A DNA stretch of 53,143 nt. It comes from Lactiplantibacillus nangangensis (GTDB lineage Bacteria; Bacillota; Bacilli; Lactobacillales; Lactobacillaceae). Made by a program: the position numbers and the translations under genes. Below the pieces are notes generated by a model. That model did not search any database. It saw nothing but the letters and a program-made list of their open reading frames with translations, and was not told the DNA's origin. The stretch lies in NCBI RefSeq assembly GCF_005405065.1, contig NZ_BJDI01000018.1, positions 1 to 53,143 of the forward strand, written 5' to 3'. This document shows positions 35,797-44,233 of the stretch, one piece after another; position 1 is the stretch's first letter; each line of letters starts with the position of its first letter.

Positions 35797-35859
35797 AATA
35801 CCACCCCTTGGGACATCACTTGGATGTGCTTAATTATTAATATTATAGCATAGCTCCCA

Positions 35860-37053
35860 TTACGATTTTGGTTTGGTTGTTTTAGTTGTCGTCGCTTGTG
35901 TCGCTTTAGCTGGCTGCGGTTGATACACCGTCGTCTGCTTCCGTAACTCCTGCTCATTACGCAATTCAATCATATTAAACACGTAAACGACAACTGTCCG
36001 AACGACCGCATAAAATGGAATGGCTAAAATCATGCCCAAAATACCGGCAATATTGCCAGCTGCTAACAATAAAATAATAATGGTTAACGGATGGATTTTT
36101 AAAGTCCGCCCGATAATATTCGGATAGATCAAATTCCCATCGACTTGTTGGACGATGACAACAATAATAATGACATAAACAACTTGCATTGGTGAGACCG
36201 TAAACGCCACGATCAACGCTGGCGCAATCCCAACATAGGGTCCCAAATACGGAATAATATTTGCCATCCCAGCAACGACCCCGAGCAGTAAGCCATAAGG
36301 TTGTGAAATCATCATATAGCCGATTGCCGTGAAAGTCCCCACGAAGAGACATTCAATCACTTGTCCACTAATGTAGCTCGAAATCGTGTCGCCCATTTTC
36401 TGAATCAAGCCGATCATTTCAGGGCGTTGCTTCCGTGGTAAGAAGCGGCTGATAGCTGGAATGAATTTGTCACTATCTTTCAACATGTAAAACAAGACCA
36501 CTGGAATCGTGATCGCCATAATCGTGACACTCGTAACCGTTGAAATGACGGTCACAATACTGGTCGATAGTGAGGACAAGAACGTTTGCGCATACTTGCT
36601 GACTTGACCGTTCAGTTGCTTCATATAAGAACTCACGTCAACTTTTTGCAACATTGAACTATTGTTGATCATTTTAGTTGCGGCTTTTTGCATTTCAGTC
36701 GCCAAACTTGGCAAATTATAAATTAATTGCGTGACCTGTGAAACCAAGCGTGGGATAAATGAAACAGCCCCGTAAGCCAAAACACCGACTAATAATAGGA
36801 AAACAATCGTCACGGCCCACGTGCGTGAAATCCGAAACCTTTTATAGTGCACTCTCATAAGCAGCTTAACGAGTGGATTTAGCATATAAAATAGGAAACC
36901 CGAAATCAGGATTGGCATGAAGACCACGTTGAGAAAAGTCCCAATCGGTTGAAACAAAAAACCGAGCTTCGTGCAAACCCAGATCAATGCCGCGACAATC
37001 AAAATTTCGAGCGACCAAAACATTAACGATGATTCTTTCAGGCGTTTAAGCAA
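35860..37053 (-). CDS. AI-2E family transporter-like membrane protein (PerM/UPF0118)
   Basis: A 397-residue polytopic protein with about eight membrane helices and a large external region (about 85-160). The family signature is seen in GVVAGMANIIPYLGPYVGIAPALIVAF. The C-terminus is Thr/Lys-rich (TQATTTKTTKPKS). Members have been linked to AI-2 or sodium/proton export in some species; the substrate here is unknown. Monocistronic. Confidence 0.82.
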   Translation of the reverse strand: MLKRLKESSLMFWSLEILIVAALIWVCTKLGFLFQPIGTFLNVVFMPILISGFLFYMLNPLVKLLMRVHYKRFRISRTWAVTIVFLLLVGVLAYGAVSFIPRLVSQVTQLIYNLPSLATEMQKAATKMINNSSMLQKVDVSSYMKQLNGQVSKYAQTFLSSLSTSIVTVISTVTSVTIMAITIPVVLFYMLKDSDKFIPAISRFLPRKQRPEMIGLIQKMGDTISSYISGQVIECLFVGTFTAIGYMMISQPYGLLLGVVAGMANIIPYLGPYVGIAPALIVAFTVSPMQVVYVIIIVVIVQQVDGNLIYPNIIGRTLKIHPLTIIILLLAAGNIAGILGMILAIPFYAVVRTVVVYVFNMIELRNEQELRKQTTVYQPQPAKATQATTTKTTKPKS

Positions 37054-37276
37054 AGTCGGCCCTCCCTTTTTGGATAATTAAATTTAAATTGACTGATATT
37101 GGCTTAAGCATGGCACCTAAAAGGGCACATTGATTAAGCCGAACGCGTTTTAATTATAACCTATTTCCAATTTTACGGGTACTATCCTGAAGTTTGTGAC
37201 GAAAACTATTTAAATTTGATGAGAATAATGGTAATTTAGTTAAGAAGAACGAAAAATCAAAGGAGTGTCTTAACTT

Positions 37277-38203
37277 ATGTCACGAAAAATTGCTGTTATC
37301 GGCATGGGGCACGTTGGCTCAACGGTTGCCCATTACATCGTTGCGGGTGGTTTTGCGGACGATTTAGTCCTCATCGACCCTAAAACAGAAAAAGTAACCG
37401 CGGACGCCATCGATTTTGAAGATGCCATGCCAAACTTACCGACCCACACCAATATCATCGTCAACGACTATCAAGCGTTGAAGGATACGGATGTCATTAT
37501 TTCAGCCTTAGGCAACATCAAGTTGCAAGATAACCCTAATAATGATCGCTTCGCTGAATTACCATTTACTAGCGCTCAGGTTAAAGACGTCGCCGGTAAA
37601 ATCAAGGCGAGTGGCTTCAACGGCATCATCGTTGCCATCACGAACCCGGTAGATGTCATTACCTCAATCTATCAAGCCGTCACCGGACTACCTAAGAATC
37701 ATGTGATTGGGACTGGGACGTTGTTGGACTCCGCACGAATGAAACGTGCTGTTGCCAAAGAACTGCACCTCGACTCGCGTTCGGTCACCGGTTACAACTT
37801 GGGTGAACATGGGAACTCCCAATTCACCGCATGGTCAACCGTTCGCGTATTGGGTCAACCAATCACTAAAATTGCCGCTGAGCGCGGTTTGGACTTAGTC
37901 GCACTCGACAAGGCTGCCCGCCAAGGTGGGTTTGCCATTTTCCATGGTAAGAAATACACGAGTTACGGCGTCGCAACCGCAGCTGTCCGTTTGGCCAATG
38001 TGGTGTTGAATGACGCCTTGACTGAACTCCCTGTTTCTAATTACCGTGAAGAATACGGCGTCTACCTCTCCTATCCCGCAGTCGTCGGTCGCGACGGAAT
38101 CGTCGAACAAGTTCAACTCGACTTAACCGAAGAAGAACTCAAAAAGTTACAAATTTCCGCTGATTACATCAAAACTAAGTTTGCCGAAAGCCAAGCAAAC
38201 TAA
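37277..38203 (+). CDS. L-2-hydroxyisocaproate/L-lactate dehydrogenase family enzyme
   Basis: NAD-dependent enzyme reducing 2-oxo acids to L-2-hydroxy acids. The 308 residues show GMGHVGS for NAD binding, catalytic H178 in NLGEHGNSQF, and NPVDVIT. The regions SALGNIKLQ, GTGTLLDSARM and YTSYGVATAAVR parallel L-hydroxyisocaproate dehydrogenase of Weissella confusa rather than classic LDH. It therefore probably acts on branched or longer 2-oxo acids from amino acid breakdown. AAAGGAG precedes the ATG. Monocistronic. Confidence 0.85.
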   Translation: MSRKIAVIGMGHVGSTVAHYIVAGGFADDLVLIDPKTEKVTADAIDFEDAMPNLPTHTNIIVNDYQALKDTDVIISALGNIKLQDNPNNDRFAELPFTSAQVKDVAGKIKASGFNGIIVAITNPVDVITSIYQAVTGLPKNHVIGTGTLLDSARMKRAVAKELHLDSRSVTGYNLGEHGNSQFTAWSTVRVLGQPITKIAAERGLDLVALDKAARQGGFAIFHGKKYTSYGVATAAVRLANVVLNDALTELPVSNYREEYGVYLSYPAVVGRDGIVEQVQLDLTEEELKKLQISADYIKTKFAESQAN

Positions 38204-38222
38204 CAAACAGCATTTTAAACTA

Positions 38223-38268
38223 AAAGAACTGTTCAGAAGTAGCGACACTTTCTGAACAGTTCTTTTTG
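38223..38268 (+). terminator. Terminator of the hydroxy acid dehydrogenase gene
   Basis: AAAGAACTGTTCAGAA (38223-38238) pairs perfectly with TTCTGAACAGTTCTTT (38250-38265), then Ts. Confidence 0.92.
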
Positions 38269-38337
38269 TGATTTTATGATTAAAACGTGGCACAACAGAC
38301 AACTTACCCCGCCTACTGTGCCGGACTGAACTTTTTA

Positions 38338-38532
38338 TTAACTAAATTCCATATCGTGATTGTTTTGCTTGGCTAAGGTCGCAACGATCTGTAGCCAATC
38401 TTTCATGCTGACCATGACCGCTGAATCTTGGGTATTGGGATTTTCCACCTCAATGGATTCGTGACCTTGGTTTACGATCGTTAATAGCTGGTTAATATTT
38501 TTCTTAGCCAGTGCAGTGGTGACTTTTTTCAT
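38338..38532 (-). CDS. Phd/YefM-like antitoxin, apparently orphan
   Basis: A 64-residue protein fitting the Phd/YefM fold: an N-terminal ALAKKNINQLLTIVNQGHESIEV section (helix and strand) and SAVMVSMKDWLQIVATL, like the NAVLVSEEDW motif of YefM. I choose ATG 38532 with GGGAG upstream. No RelE/Doc-type toxin follows within 100 bp before the convergent dehydrogenase, and none precedes, so no partner is present. It could act as a stand-alone regulator. Confidence 0.6.
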   Translation of the reverse strand: MKKVTTALAKKNINQLLTIVNQGHESIEVENPNTQDSAVMVSMKDWLQIVATLAKQNNHDMEFS

Positions 38533-38704
38533 ATTCGCCATCTCCCAACTTGTTGAATGATTGAAGATATTGTGCCCCAAACGTGCGGACACGTCAAGCA
38601 TTTTCGCAAGCTTTTTGACGACTCGGAAATAACTTGAATCTTGGTGAACAGTTTACACTAACCATTCCTCAGTTGCACCTAATTCGTTCGCAATTAACTG
38701 AAAA

Positions 38705-39079
38705 TTAACCTTGATGGCGTTCAAACATTGTTTTTAGGACATTTCGAATAATCTTAAGCTGTTCAGCGGATACTGGTTGACCATGATATTCAAAGCGATT
38801 TTTTCGATTCTCAATCACCTTTTTTAAATCAACCGCCGTGGTCGTGGGAGTTTCAGCCGTCTTGCCTTCTTTACCAACTAACTTGGCATACGTCGTTCCC
38901 AAGACTTGAGCGACCTCGTTCAGGGTTCCTTTAGACGGGGTATGCTTCTTCCAACTATAAATAGCGCTGGCGCTCAACCCGGCTAACGTGGCAACTTCAG
39001 CTAAGGTCAACCCATTTTTCTTGGCAAATTTACGGATGTTTTTCAATAATTCGCCATTATCTAACTTCATAAACGCCAT
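38705..39079 (-). CDS. XRE-family helix-turn-helix regulator
   Basis: A 124-residue protein. The helix-turn-helix is at about residues 18-45 (LTLAEVATLAGLSASAIYSWKKH). A spacer follows, and a C-terminal helical region (VSAEQLKIIRNVLKTMFERH) may mediate oligomerisation. Start ATG 39079 follows GAGGTG. It resembles phage or mobile-element repressors, but no prophage genes flank it. It reads in the same direction as the antitoxin-like gene 170 bp downstream. Confidence 0.7.
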   Translation of the reverse strand: MAFMKLDNGELLKNIRKFAKKNGLTLAEVATLAGLSASAIYSWKKHTPSKGTLNEVAQVLGTTYAKLVGKEGKTAETPTTTAVDLKKVIENRKNRFEYHGQPVSAEQLKIIRNVLKTMFERHQG

Positions 39080-39319
39080 ACACGGCACCTCTTCGCTTTT
39101 AGGTTACGTTATGAAATATACCGAGATTTTTGCTAAAAAGCAAGCCGTAATTCGTTTTATTCTTGAATAACACCTGCTCGCAAAAGGCATCCGTTACAAC
39201 TGCAATCCAAGCCCCCATGATTTAATCAAATGGCAACGCCCCTGAAACGTTTTTGCAATCTAAGACTCCTATGCTATGGGTATAAAATTACAGGTCTCAT
39301 AGTGAAAGGATTGGTCCAA

Positions 39320-40051
39320 ATGAAACGCTTTGCCGCTATCATCGTTATGTTGTTTGCTAGTCTCACTTTGTTCTTCGCAACACCTCAACCTGTGGCAGCG
39401 AAAGCAACCAATCGGATTTTAACCACGACTGGCTTCGCGCGGACCGCCTTTGTCATGAAACGCACAAACGGAACCGTTGTTCAATTTCGCGGACCCGCTC
39501 AAAACTTCCAATTTAAAACAATTCACTTACTCCGAAACTATGGTCAAACAACTTGGTTCGCCACGCAAAAACGGCGTCTACGTTTGAAGACCGGTCAGCA
39601 ACAGACTTATTATTACGTCACTAACAGTCAGCGGACGGCCGCTGGTTGGGTCTGGGATAATAATTTGAAACGTTCAACTCATTCTTTTACGAACTTAATG
39701 ACCGTGGCTAAGACCAAAGTTGGTGACCGTTACCGCTGGGGCGCGGTTGGACCGAATCGCTTCGATTGTTCCGGCTATACCCAGTACGTTTTCAAACATG
39801 GGGCTAGTAAAAATCTGCCTCGGCTGGCACAAGCACAATATAGTCACTATCGAAAAGTCGGCCGTTATCAAGCCAAACAAGGCGACTTGATTTTCTTTGG
39901 TAACAGTACCCGGTCAATCACGCACGTTGGCATCTACACCGGCCACAATCAAATGATCAACGCCCAAGACAGCGGCGTTAAATATTCAAAGGTCTACGTT
40001 CCATGGTGGCACGTCGTTGGTTACTCACAACCCGTCAACTTCAGTTCTTAA
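39320..40051 (+). CDS. Secreted NlpC/P60 peptidoglycan hydrolase with SH3-like module
   Basis: A 243-residue exported cysteine peptidase, probably cutting D-Glu-diamino acid bonds in peptidoglycan stem peptides. Signal peptide to about residue 30 (ending VAA); one SH3/GW-like module (TTWFATQKR...YYYVTNSQRTAAGWVWDNNLK); then the NlpC/P60 domain with C150 in RFDCSGYT and H202 in ITHVGIY. ATG 39320 follows AAAGGATT; a longer frame from 39230 has no signal logic. Monocistronic. Confidence 0.88.
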   Translation: MKRFAAIIVMLFASLTLFFATPQPVAAKATNRILTTTGFARTAFVMKRTNGTVVQFRGPAQNFQFKTIHLLRNYGQTTWFATQKRRLRLKTGQQQTYYYVTNSQRTAAGWVWDNNLKRSTHSFTNLMTVAKTKVGDRYRWGAVGPNRFDCSGYTQYVFKHGASKNLPRLAQAQYSHYRKVGRYQAKQGDLIFFGNSTRSITHVGIYTGHNQMINAQDSGVKYSKVYVPWWHVVGYSQPVNFSS

Positions 40052-40067
40052 CCTACCACCATCTAAA

Positions 40068-40104
40068 AAAGGCGAGTCTGGAAATTTATGCCAGACTCGT
40101 CTTT
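40068..40104. terminator. Bidirectional terminator between the NlpC/P60 and MutS-like genes
   Basis: AAAGGCGAGTCTGG pairs with CCAGACTCGTCTTT (one G-U pair). It lies between convergent genes and has A/T tracts on both sides. Confidence 0.85.
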
Positions 40105-40107
40105 CAT

Positions 40108-41625
40108 TTAGTTTAATCGTCTACGAGCAGCCACCAAAATTTCTGGCGCTAACCCTAAACGTTCGGCCAACCAAATCGCTTCACTAGCGCCGACTTGATT
40201 GAGTAACAACTGGTAAGTTGGTTCCAACGTCTGCCGATCAAAGGCCATTGTCGCCGTCATAAAAGTTGGGCAACTGACGGCATAACTTTTAATCGCGCTA
40301 AAATGCGTGGTCGCAACGATGGTCGCCTGTTGTGCGCGCAGGTACTCAATAATCGCGATACTCAAGGCAGAACCCTCTTCTGGATCAGTCCCACTCCCAA
40401 TTTCATCTAACAAAATCAGCGCGTTTGGTTGAATCGCATCGGTCATCGTAACCAAGGTCGTCATTTCAGCCGCAAAGGTACTCAACTGCGCCGCTAAGCT
40501 TTGATTATCACCAATGTCGAGCCAGACTTGCGCAAACACGGGAATCTCCGTGCCAGCCGCAGCCGGAACTTCCAATCCGACTTGCACCATTAACACAAAC
40601 AGCGCAATCGTTTTGAGGACGACCGTTTTACCACCAGAGTTAGCCCCAGTGATCATTAGACCTTGATGCGAAGCAAGCTCGACGTCTAACGGCACCGCTT
40701 TTTGACCAAGTAACGGATGGCGGCCATGCCGAATATTCAAGTGTTGATTTGTATTCAACTTAGGCTGACAGCTATCGGTCTGTAATGCATACTCTCCACG
40801 GGCTATAATCTGGTCTAACTGACTCATCAACTGTTGATTTTGTAACAGTTGGGGCCACCGCTGTTGAACGTCGCCTGTCAGTGTGGCTAAGATTTGATAA
40901 ACTTCAGCGCTTTCTTCCGCAATCAAACCGGCAAGCACTTGACCACGTTGACTCGCCATCTTAGGCTCAAAGAAGACCGTCGACCCGGTTCCGGATTGAT
41001 CAATGATTTGACCGGGAAAACGGGTCTTATAACTCGATTTCAACTGAATACAAACGTGATCATTTCGCGTAATCAACCGACGACTTTGAACCGCTTGCGG
41101 ATGTTTTTGAATGAATTGGGTCAGTGCCGCCTGAACTTGTTGGCGTTGCTGGCTAATTTTTTGCCGAACGCGTGCTAATTCAGGCGTAGCTTGGTCGGCG
41201 ACTTGATCATGCGTAATCTCCGCCGTCAAACGTTGCTGCAATCCACTTAAACCTGTGACTGGTGACATTAACGCCACCAAGTTTGGCGCAATTGCCGCAT
41301 GTTGTCGTAACGTGGTCATCAAACGCTGGCCACTTGTCAAGAAGGCCCCAATTAGGCCAAGTTGTGCCGCATTCAGTAATAATCCTTGATCGAGTTTCGT
41401 TTGAATCGCAGTCAATTGATCCAGATTAAAAAACGTCAACATGACGGAATTTAGCAGTAGCTGATGCGCTTCATTGGTCAAGTTCAGTTGTGCTTGAACC
41501 GCCGCTAAATCGGTCATAATTGGACTTGCTTTAAGCTGATCTGCGGCCACCGCACTGTGCGTATAAGTCGCAACCGTCATCAAGACTTGATCAAGCTGTG
41601 TTAATTGTTTAATATTTTTCTGCAT
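40108..41625 (-). CDS. MutS-family ATPase lacking mismatch-recognition and Smr domains
   Basis: A 505-residue protein with the MutS core (clamp/lever helices) and ATPase domain only. Walker A at 327-334 (GANSGGKT), Walker B ILLDEIGSGTDP, and ATTHFSAIKSYA near the end. It has no N-terminal mismatch-binding domain, and it ends soon after the ATPase with no Smr nuclease, unlike full MutS2 (about 780 residues). It is thus a MutS2-related stand-alone protein, perhaps acting on DNA junctions or collided ribosomes; this is a guess. AAGGAG precedes ATG 41625, and a leader ORF plus hairpin lies just upstream. Confidence 0.8.
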   Translation of the reverse strand: MQKNIKQLTQLDQVLMTVATYTHSAVAADQLKASPIMTDLAAVQAQLNLTNEAHQLLLNSVMLTFFNLDQLTAIQTKLDQGLLLNAAQLGLIGAFLTSGQRLMTTLRQHAAIAPNLVALMSPVTGLSGLQQRLTAEITHDQVADQATPELARVRQKISQQRQQVQAALTQFIQKHPQAVQSRRLITRNDHVCIQLKSSYKTRFPGQIIDQSGTGSTVFFEPKMASQRGQVLAGLIAEESAEVYQILATLTGDVQQRWPQLLQNQQLMSQLDQIIARGEYALQTDSCQPKLNTNQHLNIRHGRHPLLGQKAVPLDVELASHQGLMITGANSGGKTVVLKTIALFVLMVQVGLEVPAAAGTEIPVFAQVWLDIGDNQSLAAQLSTFAAEMTTLVTMTDAIQPNALILLDEIGSGTDPEEGSALSIAIIEYLRAQQATIVATTHFSAIKSYAVSCPTFMTATMAFDRQTLEPTYQLLLNQVGASEAIWLAERLGLAPEILVAARRRLN

Positions 41626-41641
41626 AATTTCTCCTTGCAAT

Positions 41642-41697
41642 GTACAGCAACGGAGAATCGTTCTATATTAGTGCCTATTCCATCCGTAGTGCTGTAC
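41642..41697 (-). promoter_or_regulatory. Leader hairpin in front of the MutS-like gene
   Basis: GTACAGCA (41642-41649) pairs with TGCTGTAC (41690-41697), extended by ACGGA/TCCGT across a 2-nt bulge. The stem ends 5 nt from the ribosome-binding site of the gene at 41625, and starts at the stop codon of the leader ORF. Confidence 0.5.
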
Positions 41698-41751
41698 TTA
41701 AGATTGACACATTGCTGTGCCGGACATAGTGACTTGCTTCAGCGCACTCAT
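41698..41751 (-). CDS. Possible 17-residue leader peptide
   Basis: Minus-strand ORF MSALKQVTMSGTAMCQS, with a strong AAGGAG 8 nt before its ATG. Its stop codon abuts the hairpin at 41642-41697. A translated short ORF followed by a hairpin beside the next gene's ribosome-binding site is the layout of translational or transcriptional attenuators. No homology is claimed. Confidence 0.4.
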   Translation of the reverse strand: MSALKQVTMSGTAMCQS

Positions 41752-41861
41752 TAAATTCGCTCCTTATTTTTTCTCGGGGTTAACTGTAACACAACGACAA
41801 ACAGTTCGTAAACTTTGGCCTTCCTTGTGAGTACAGTGTGGATTTGAAATTGTGCACTATT

Positions 41862-42014
41862 GCCGCCTACCGGTCGGGGTGTTTAGGGCTGGAACGCTGT
41901 GAATCGGTTTCGAGCCAAAGGACGGTCTCGAAAGCCGATTTTTGACTAACCGCGGAAAATTCCCGCGCTAAGTCAAATCCCACGGCTGAACCCTAAACAT
42001 CCCGACCTCTCGGC
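41862..42014. repeat. Structured element with three-way-junction layout
   Basis: Outer stem: 17 bp (41872-41888 with 41991-42007, one G-U), extended by GCCG/CGGC across an internal loop. Inside are two hairpins: AATCGG-TTTCGAG with CTCGAAA-G-CCGATT (41902-41940), and TTTGACT...AGTCAAA enclosing CGCGG/CCGCG (41941-41977). No coding frame fits. No other copy is seen in this window. It is probably a structured RNA or a genomic repeat. Confidence 0.6.
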
Positions 42015-42319
42015 TAAATTCAGTAGAATCAATTAGATAACAGTGATGACTCTTGATTGATGCAACTAGCAATCTACGTCGCTCAGACTCATTACGACAA
42101 TTTTCCGGATGAGATTAGTATTTGAGACTAACAATCAAGACTATTCGAATAGCTGAGACCAACGCAATAAATACCACTTATCCACCACTATTTTTGATGG
42201 CCATTACCACTTCATGATGGACATGAATACATCTTGAACAGCTGCTTGGGCCAAGAATATTACCCATTTTTCTGCTTTCACTGATTGACATTTTCACTGC
42301 ACTAAAATAAACAATCCTA
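42015..42319. other. Intergenic stretch with no recognised feature
   Basis: AT-rich non-coding DNA between the junction-like element and the repeat module. I see no gene, terminator or strong promoter. Confidence 0.5.
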
Positions 42320-42370
42320 TCATGAATCTAATCATACTGGTGTTAGATATGCCCAAAATAGATTCATACC
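42320..42370 (+). repeat. 5' accessory module of dispersed element copy E
   Basis: ATGAATCT (42322-42329) pairs with AGATTCAT (42360-42367) around the conserved ACTGGTGTTAGATATGCCC-type loop; related to 17270 and 24123. Confidence 0.5.
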
Positions 42371-42384
42371 AATTATCGTGCAAA

Positions 42385-42583
42385 ACAGTTGATTAGCTGT
42401 AGGCTGTTGCTGATGACATTGGCCGTGTGGGTGGCGTTTGACCGGCGTATTTCCGGTCTTACACCACGGACTGACCGGGAGATTTGCGGTTTTGGCAAAG
42501 CTTCCGGGCGAGGGGCAAGACGGGCCTCAGGCTTGACCCGGTCCCTCGGCCGCATGCCATCAGCAACAACCGGAAGCGGTATT
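42385..42583 (+). repeat. Dispersed structured element, copy E
   Basis: Same core as copies A-D, with 5' arm GGCTGTTGCTGATGACAT and 3' arm ATGCCATCAGCAACAACC. The CTGAT/ATCAG part of the stem is a matched change relative to the TTGAT/ATCAA of copy A. Lies between two co-directional minus-strand genes. Confidence 0.85.
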
Positions 42584-42676
42584 AATCCACTAACCTTCAT
42601 TTTATGATTACTAAAACAGCCAGTCCAGCCGGAGCGGCAACCTGCAACTATTCCGATTTCATTCAACAAGCAGTGC

Positions 42677-42708
42677 AAAAAAAAGACACCCAGGCGGATG
42701 TCTTTTTT
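42677..42708 (-). terminator. Terminator of ntdP
   Basis: AAAAAGACA pairs with TGTCTTTTT around CCAGGCGG. A long T-run follows on the minus strand. Confidence 0.85.
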
Positions 42709-42742
42709 GCTAAATTACGCTACTGGCTCGCCGCCAGCAGAG

Positions 42743-43291
42743 CTATTGCCGACGTGATAATTCTTGATAACGGCTATACCAGATATCAATGTATTCTTGT
42801 GAAAATGGGCCTTTCTTGTGCTTGATCCAATCAACTAAGACTTTCACATTGGCTTTTAAAATGCGATCGGTCTCGGTCGGATACTGCCATTTGGCGCCAT
42901 GTTCCTCATACTCATCAACATCTAATAACCGACGTTCACCATCGGGGAAGACTTTGACGTCTAAATCGTAATCGATGTACTTCAAAGCCTCTTTATCTAA
43001 AACGGCTGGTGACGCTAAGTTACAATAATATGAAACACCGTTATCGCGAATCATCGCCACGATATTAAACCAATAATGCTTATGAAAATAAACGATTGCC
43101 GGTTCGCGAGTCACCCATCGCCGGCCATCATCTTCGGTGACGAGCGTGTGATCGTTGCAACCAATTAGGACATTTTCGCTTGTTTTGAGTACCATTGTAT
43201 CGCGCCAAGTTCGATGTAAACTCCCGTCGTGCTTATAGCTTTTGATCGTAATGAAGTCGCCTTCCTTAGGTCCTTTAGCTTCGCGCGTCAT
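42743..43291 (-). CDS. ntdP: DUF402 nucleoside tri-/diphosphatase
   Basis: A 182-residue protein of the DUF402/UPF0374 family; the Staphylococcus aureus member hydrolyses nucleoside tri- and diphosphates with metal. The conserved [29 protein letters not shown] and [14 protein letters not shown] regions carry the acidic metal ligands. ATG 43291 fits the family N-terminus; an upstream codon at 43315 has no ribosome-binding site. Terminator downstream; recX lies about 100 bp upstream in the same direction. Confidence 0.88.
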   Translation of the reverse strand: MTREAKGPKEGDFITIKSYKHDGSLHRTWRDTMVLKTSENVLIGCNDHTLVTEDDGRRWVTREPAIVYFHKHYWFNIVAMIRDNGVSYYCNLASPAVLDKEALKYIDYDLDVKVFPDGERRLLDVDEYEEHGAKWQYPTETDRILKANVKVLVDWIKHKKGPFSQEYIDIWYSRYQELSRRQ

Positions 43292-43391
43292 GTTTAGCCC
43301 AACTTTCCAAAACATAGGGTGAAAATTTCATCGAATTTCATTAAACATTATAACAGATTTTAATGCGACGCGCGTACCTATTTATAGCATT

Positions 43392-44195
43392 TCACTCATC
43401 TGCAACTTGTTCATCAATAAACCGATTAATATCATCCATTAGGAAGCCCTTTTGGTAGAGATTGCGTTTTGTGCGTTGGCAGCGTTCCGAAAAGGCGTAG
43501 GCGTGATTACGCCGCCACAGTTTTTCCCCTTGACGCACCAACGCCTCCCATTGTTCATCTACATCTGGTTCTAAATCGAGGGCCTTAATTGCCGCTGTCA
43601 CGATTTCATTATCAAACCCTTTAGTCATCAAGCCTTGGCGAACTTTTTGTTGCATCGTTCTGAACGCTTGGTTGTGATAGCGTTTGACCAGTTTCTTGGC
43701 CGCATCCGTCGCGTTTTCCAACCGGTCATCCGCTGTAAATTGACCAGCTAGTGCATCATCAATCAATTGTTCACCGACGCCTTTTTGGCGAAGCTTTTGA
43801 CGAATCACGCGCGGGCCCTTGTCAGACGTTCGTTTGGCCGTCCGTACATAAGCCGCCGCGTATTCTTCATCACTTAATAGATGTAACTCGCGCAAATGTT
43901 GCATCGTTTGCGTAATAACTTCTTCGTCGATTTCTTCGTCACGTAATTTATCATGGACTTCTTTTTCCGTCCGCAATTGATGAGACAGATAGTCTAAAGC
44001 ACGTGAATAGGCCTTGGACACATCATCGGCTGCAATCATTTCGGCAGCTAACGACTCATCGACCTCCATGCCTTTAAAGACGCGAAACTTGATCATGACC
44101 GCTTCACTAATTGGAAATGCATACTTATCATCTAAATAAACGTTATACCGGCCAGAGCGTTTCTGGGCCATAATTTTCGTAATCTTTTTTGTCAT
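43392..44195 (-). CDS. recX: Regulatory protein RecX
   Basis: A 267-residue modulator of RecA filaments. It is built of repeated three-helix units, seen in [50 protein letters not shown] and [16 protein letters not shown]. The length is typical of Firmicutes RecX (about 260-270). It is not next to recA here, but is followed by the competence-like genes upstream. Confidence 0.93.
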   Translation of the reverse strand: MTKKITKIMAQKRSGRYNVYLDDKYAFPISEAVMIKFRVFKGMEVDESLAAEMIAADDVSKAYSRALDYLSHQLRTEKEVHDKLRDEEIDEEVITQTMQHLRELHLLSDEEYAAAYVRTAKRTSDKGPRVIRQKLRQKGVGEQLIDDALAGQFTADDRLENATDAAKKLVKRYHNQAFRTMQQKVRQGLMTKGFDNEIVTAAIKALDLEPDVDEQWEALVRQGEKLWRRNHAYAFSERCQRTKRNLYQKGFLMDDINRFIDEQVADE

Positions 44196-44233
44196 CGTCT
44201 CAGCCCCTATTAAATCTAATTTAACAAAAAAGC

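Noticed and set aside
38338-39079. Toxin-antitoxin operon made of the XRE and antitoxin-like genes
   Set aside because: The two are 170 bp apart, neither resembles a toxin, and no toxin-like frame lies between them.
17427-42583. Dispersed repeats as a CRISPR array
   Set aside because: Copies are ~200 bp and many kilobases apart, without regular spacers, and no cas genes are present.
42604-42825. Plus-strand frame over the ntdP terminator
   Set aside because: It runs through a terminator hairpin and antisense into ntdP.
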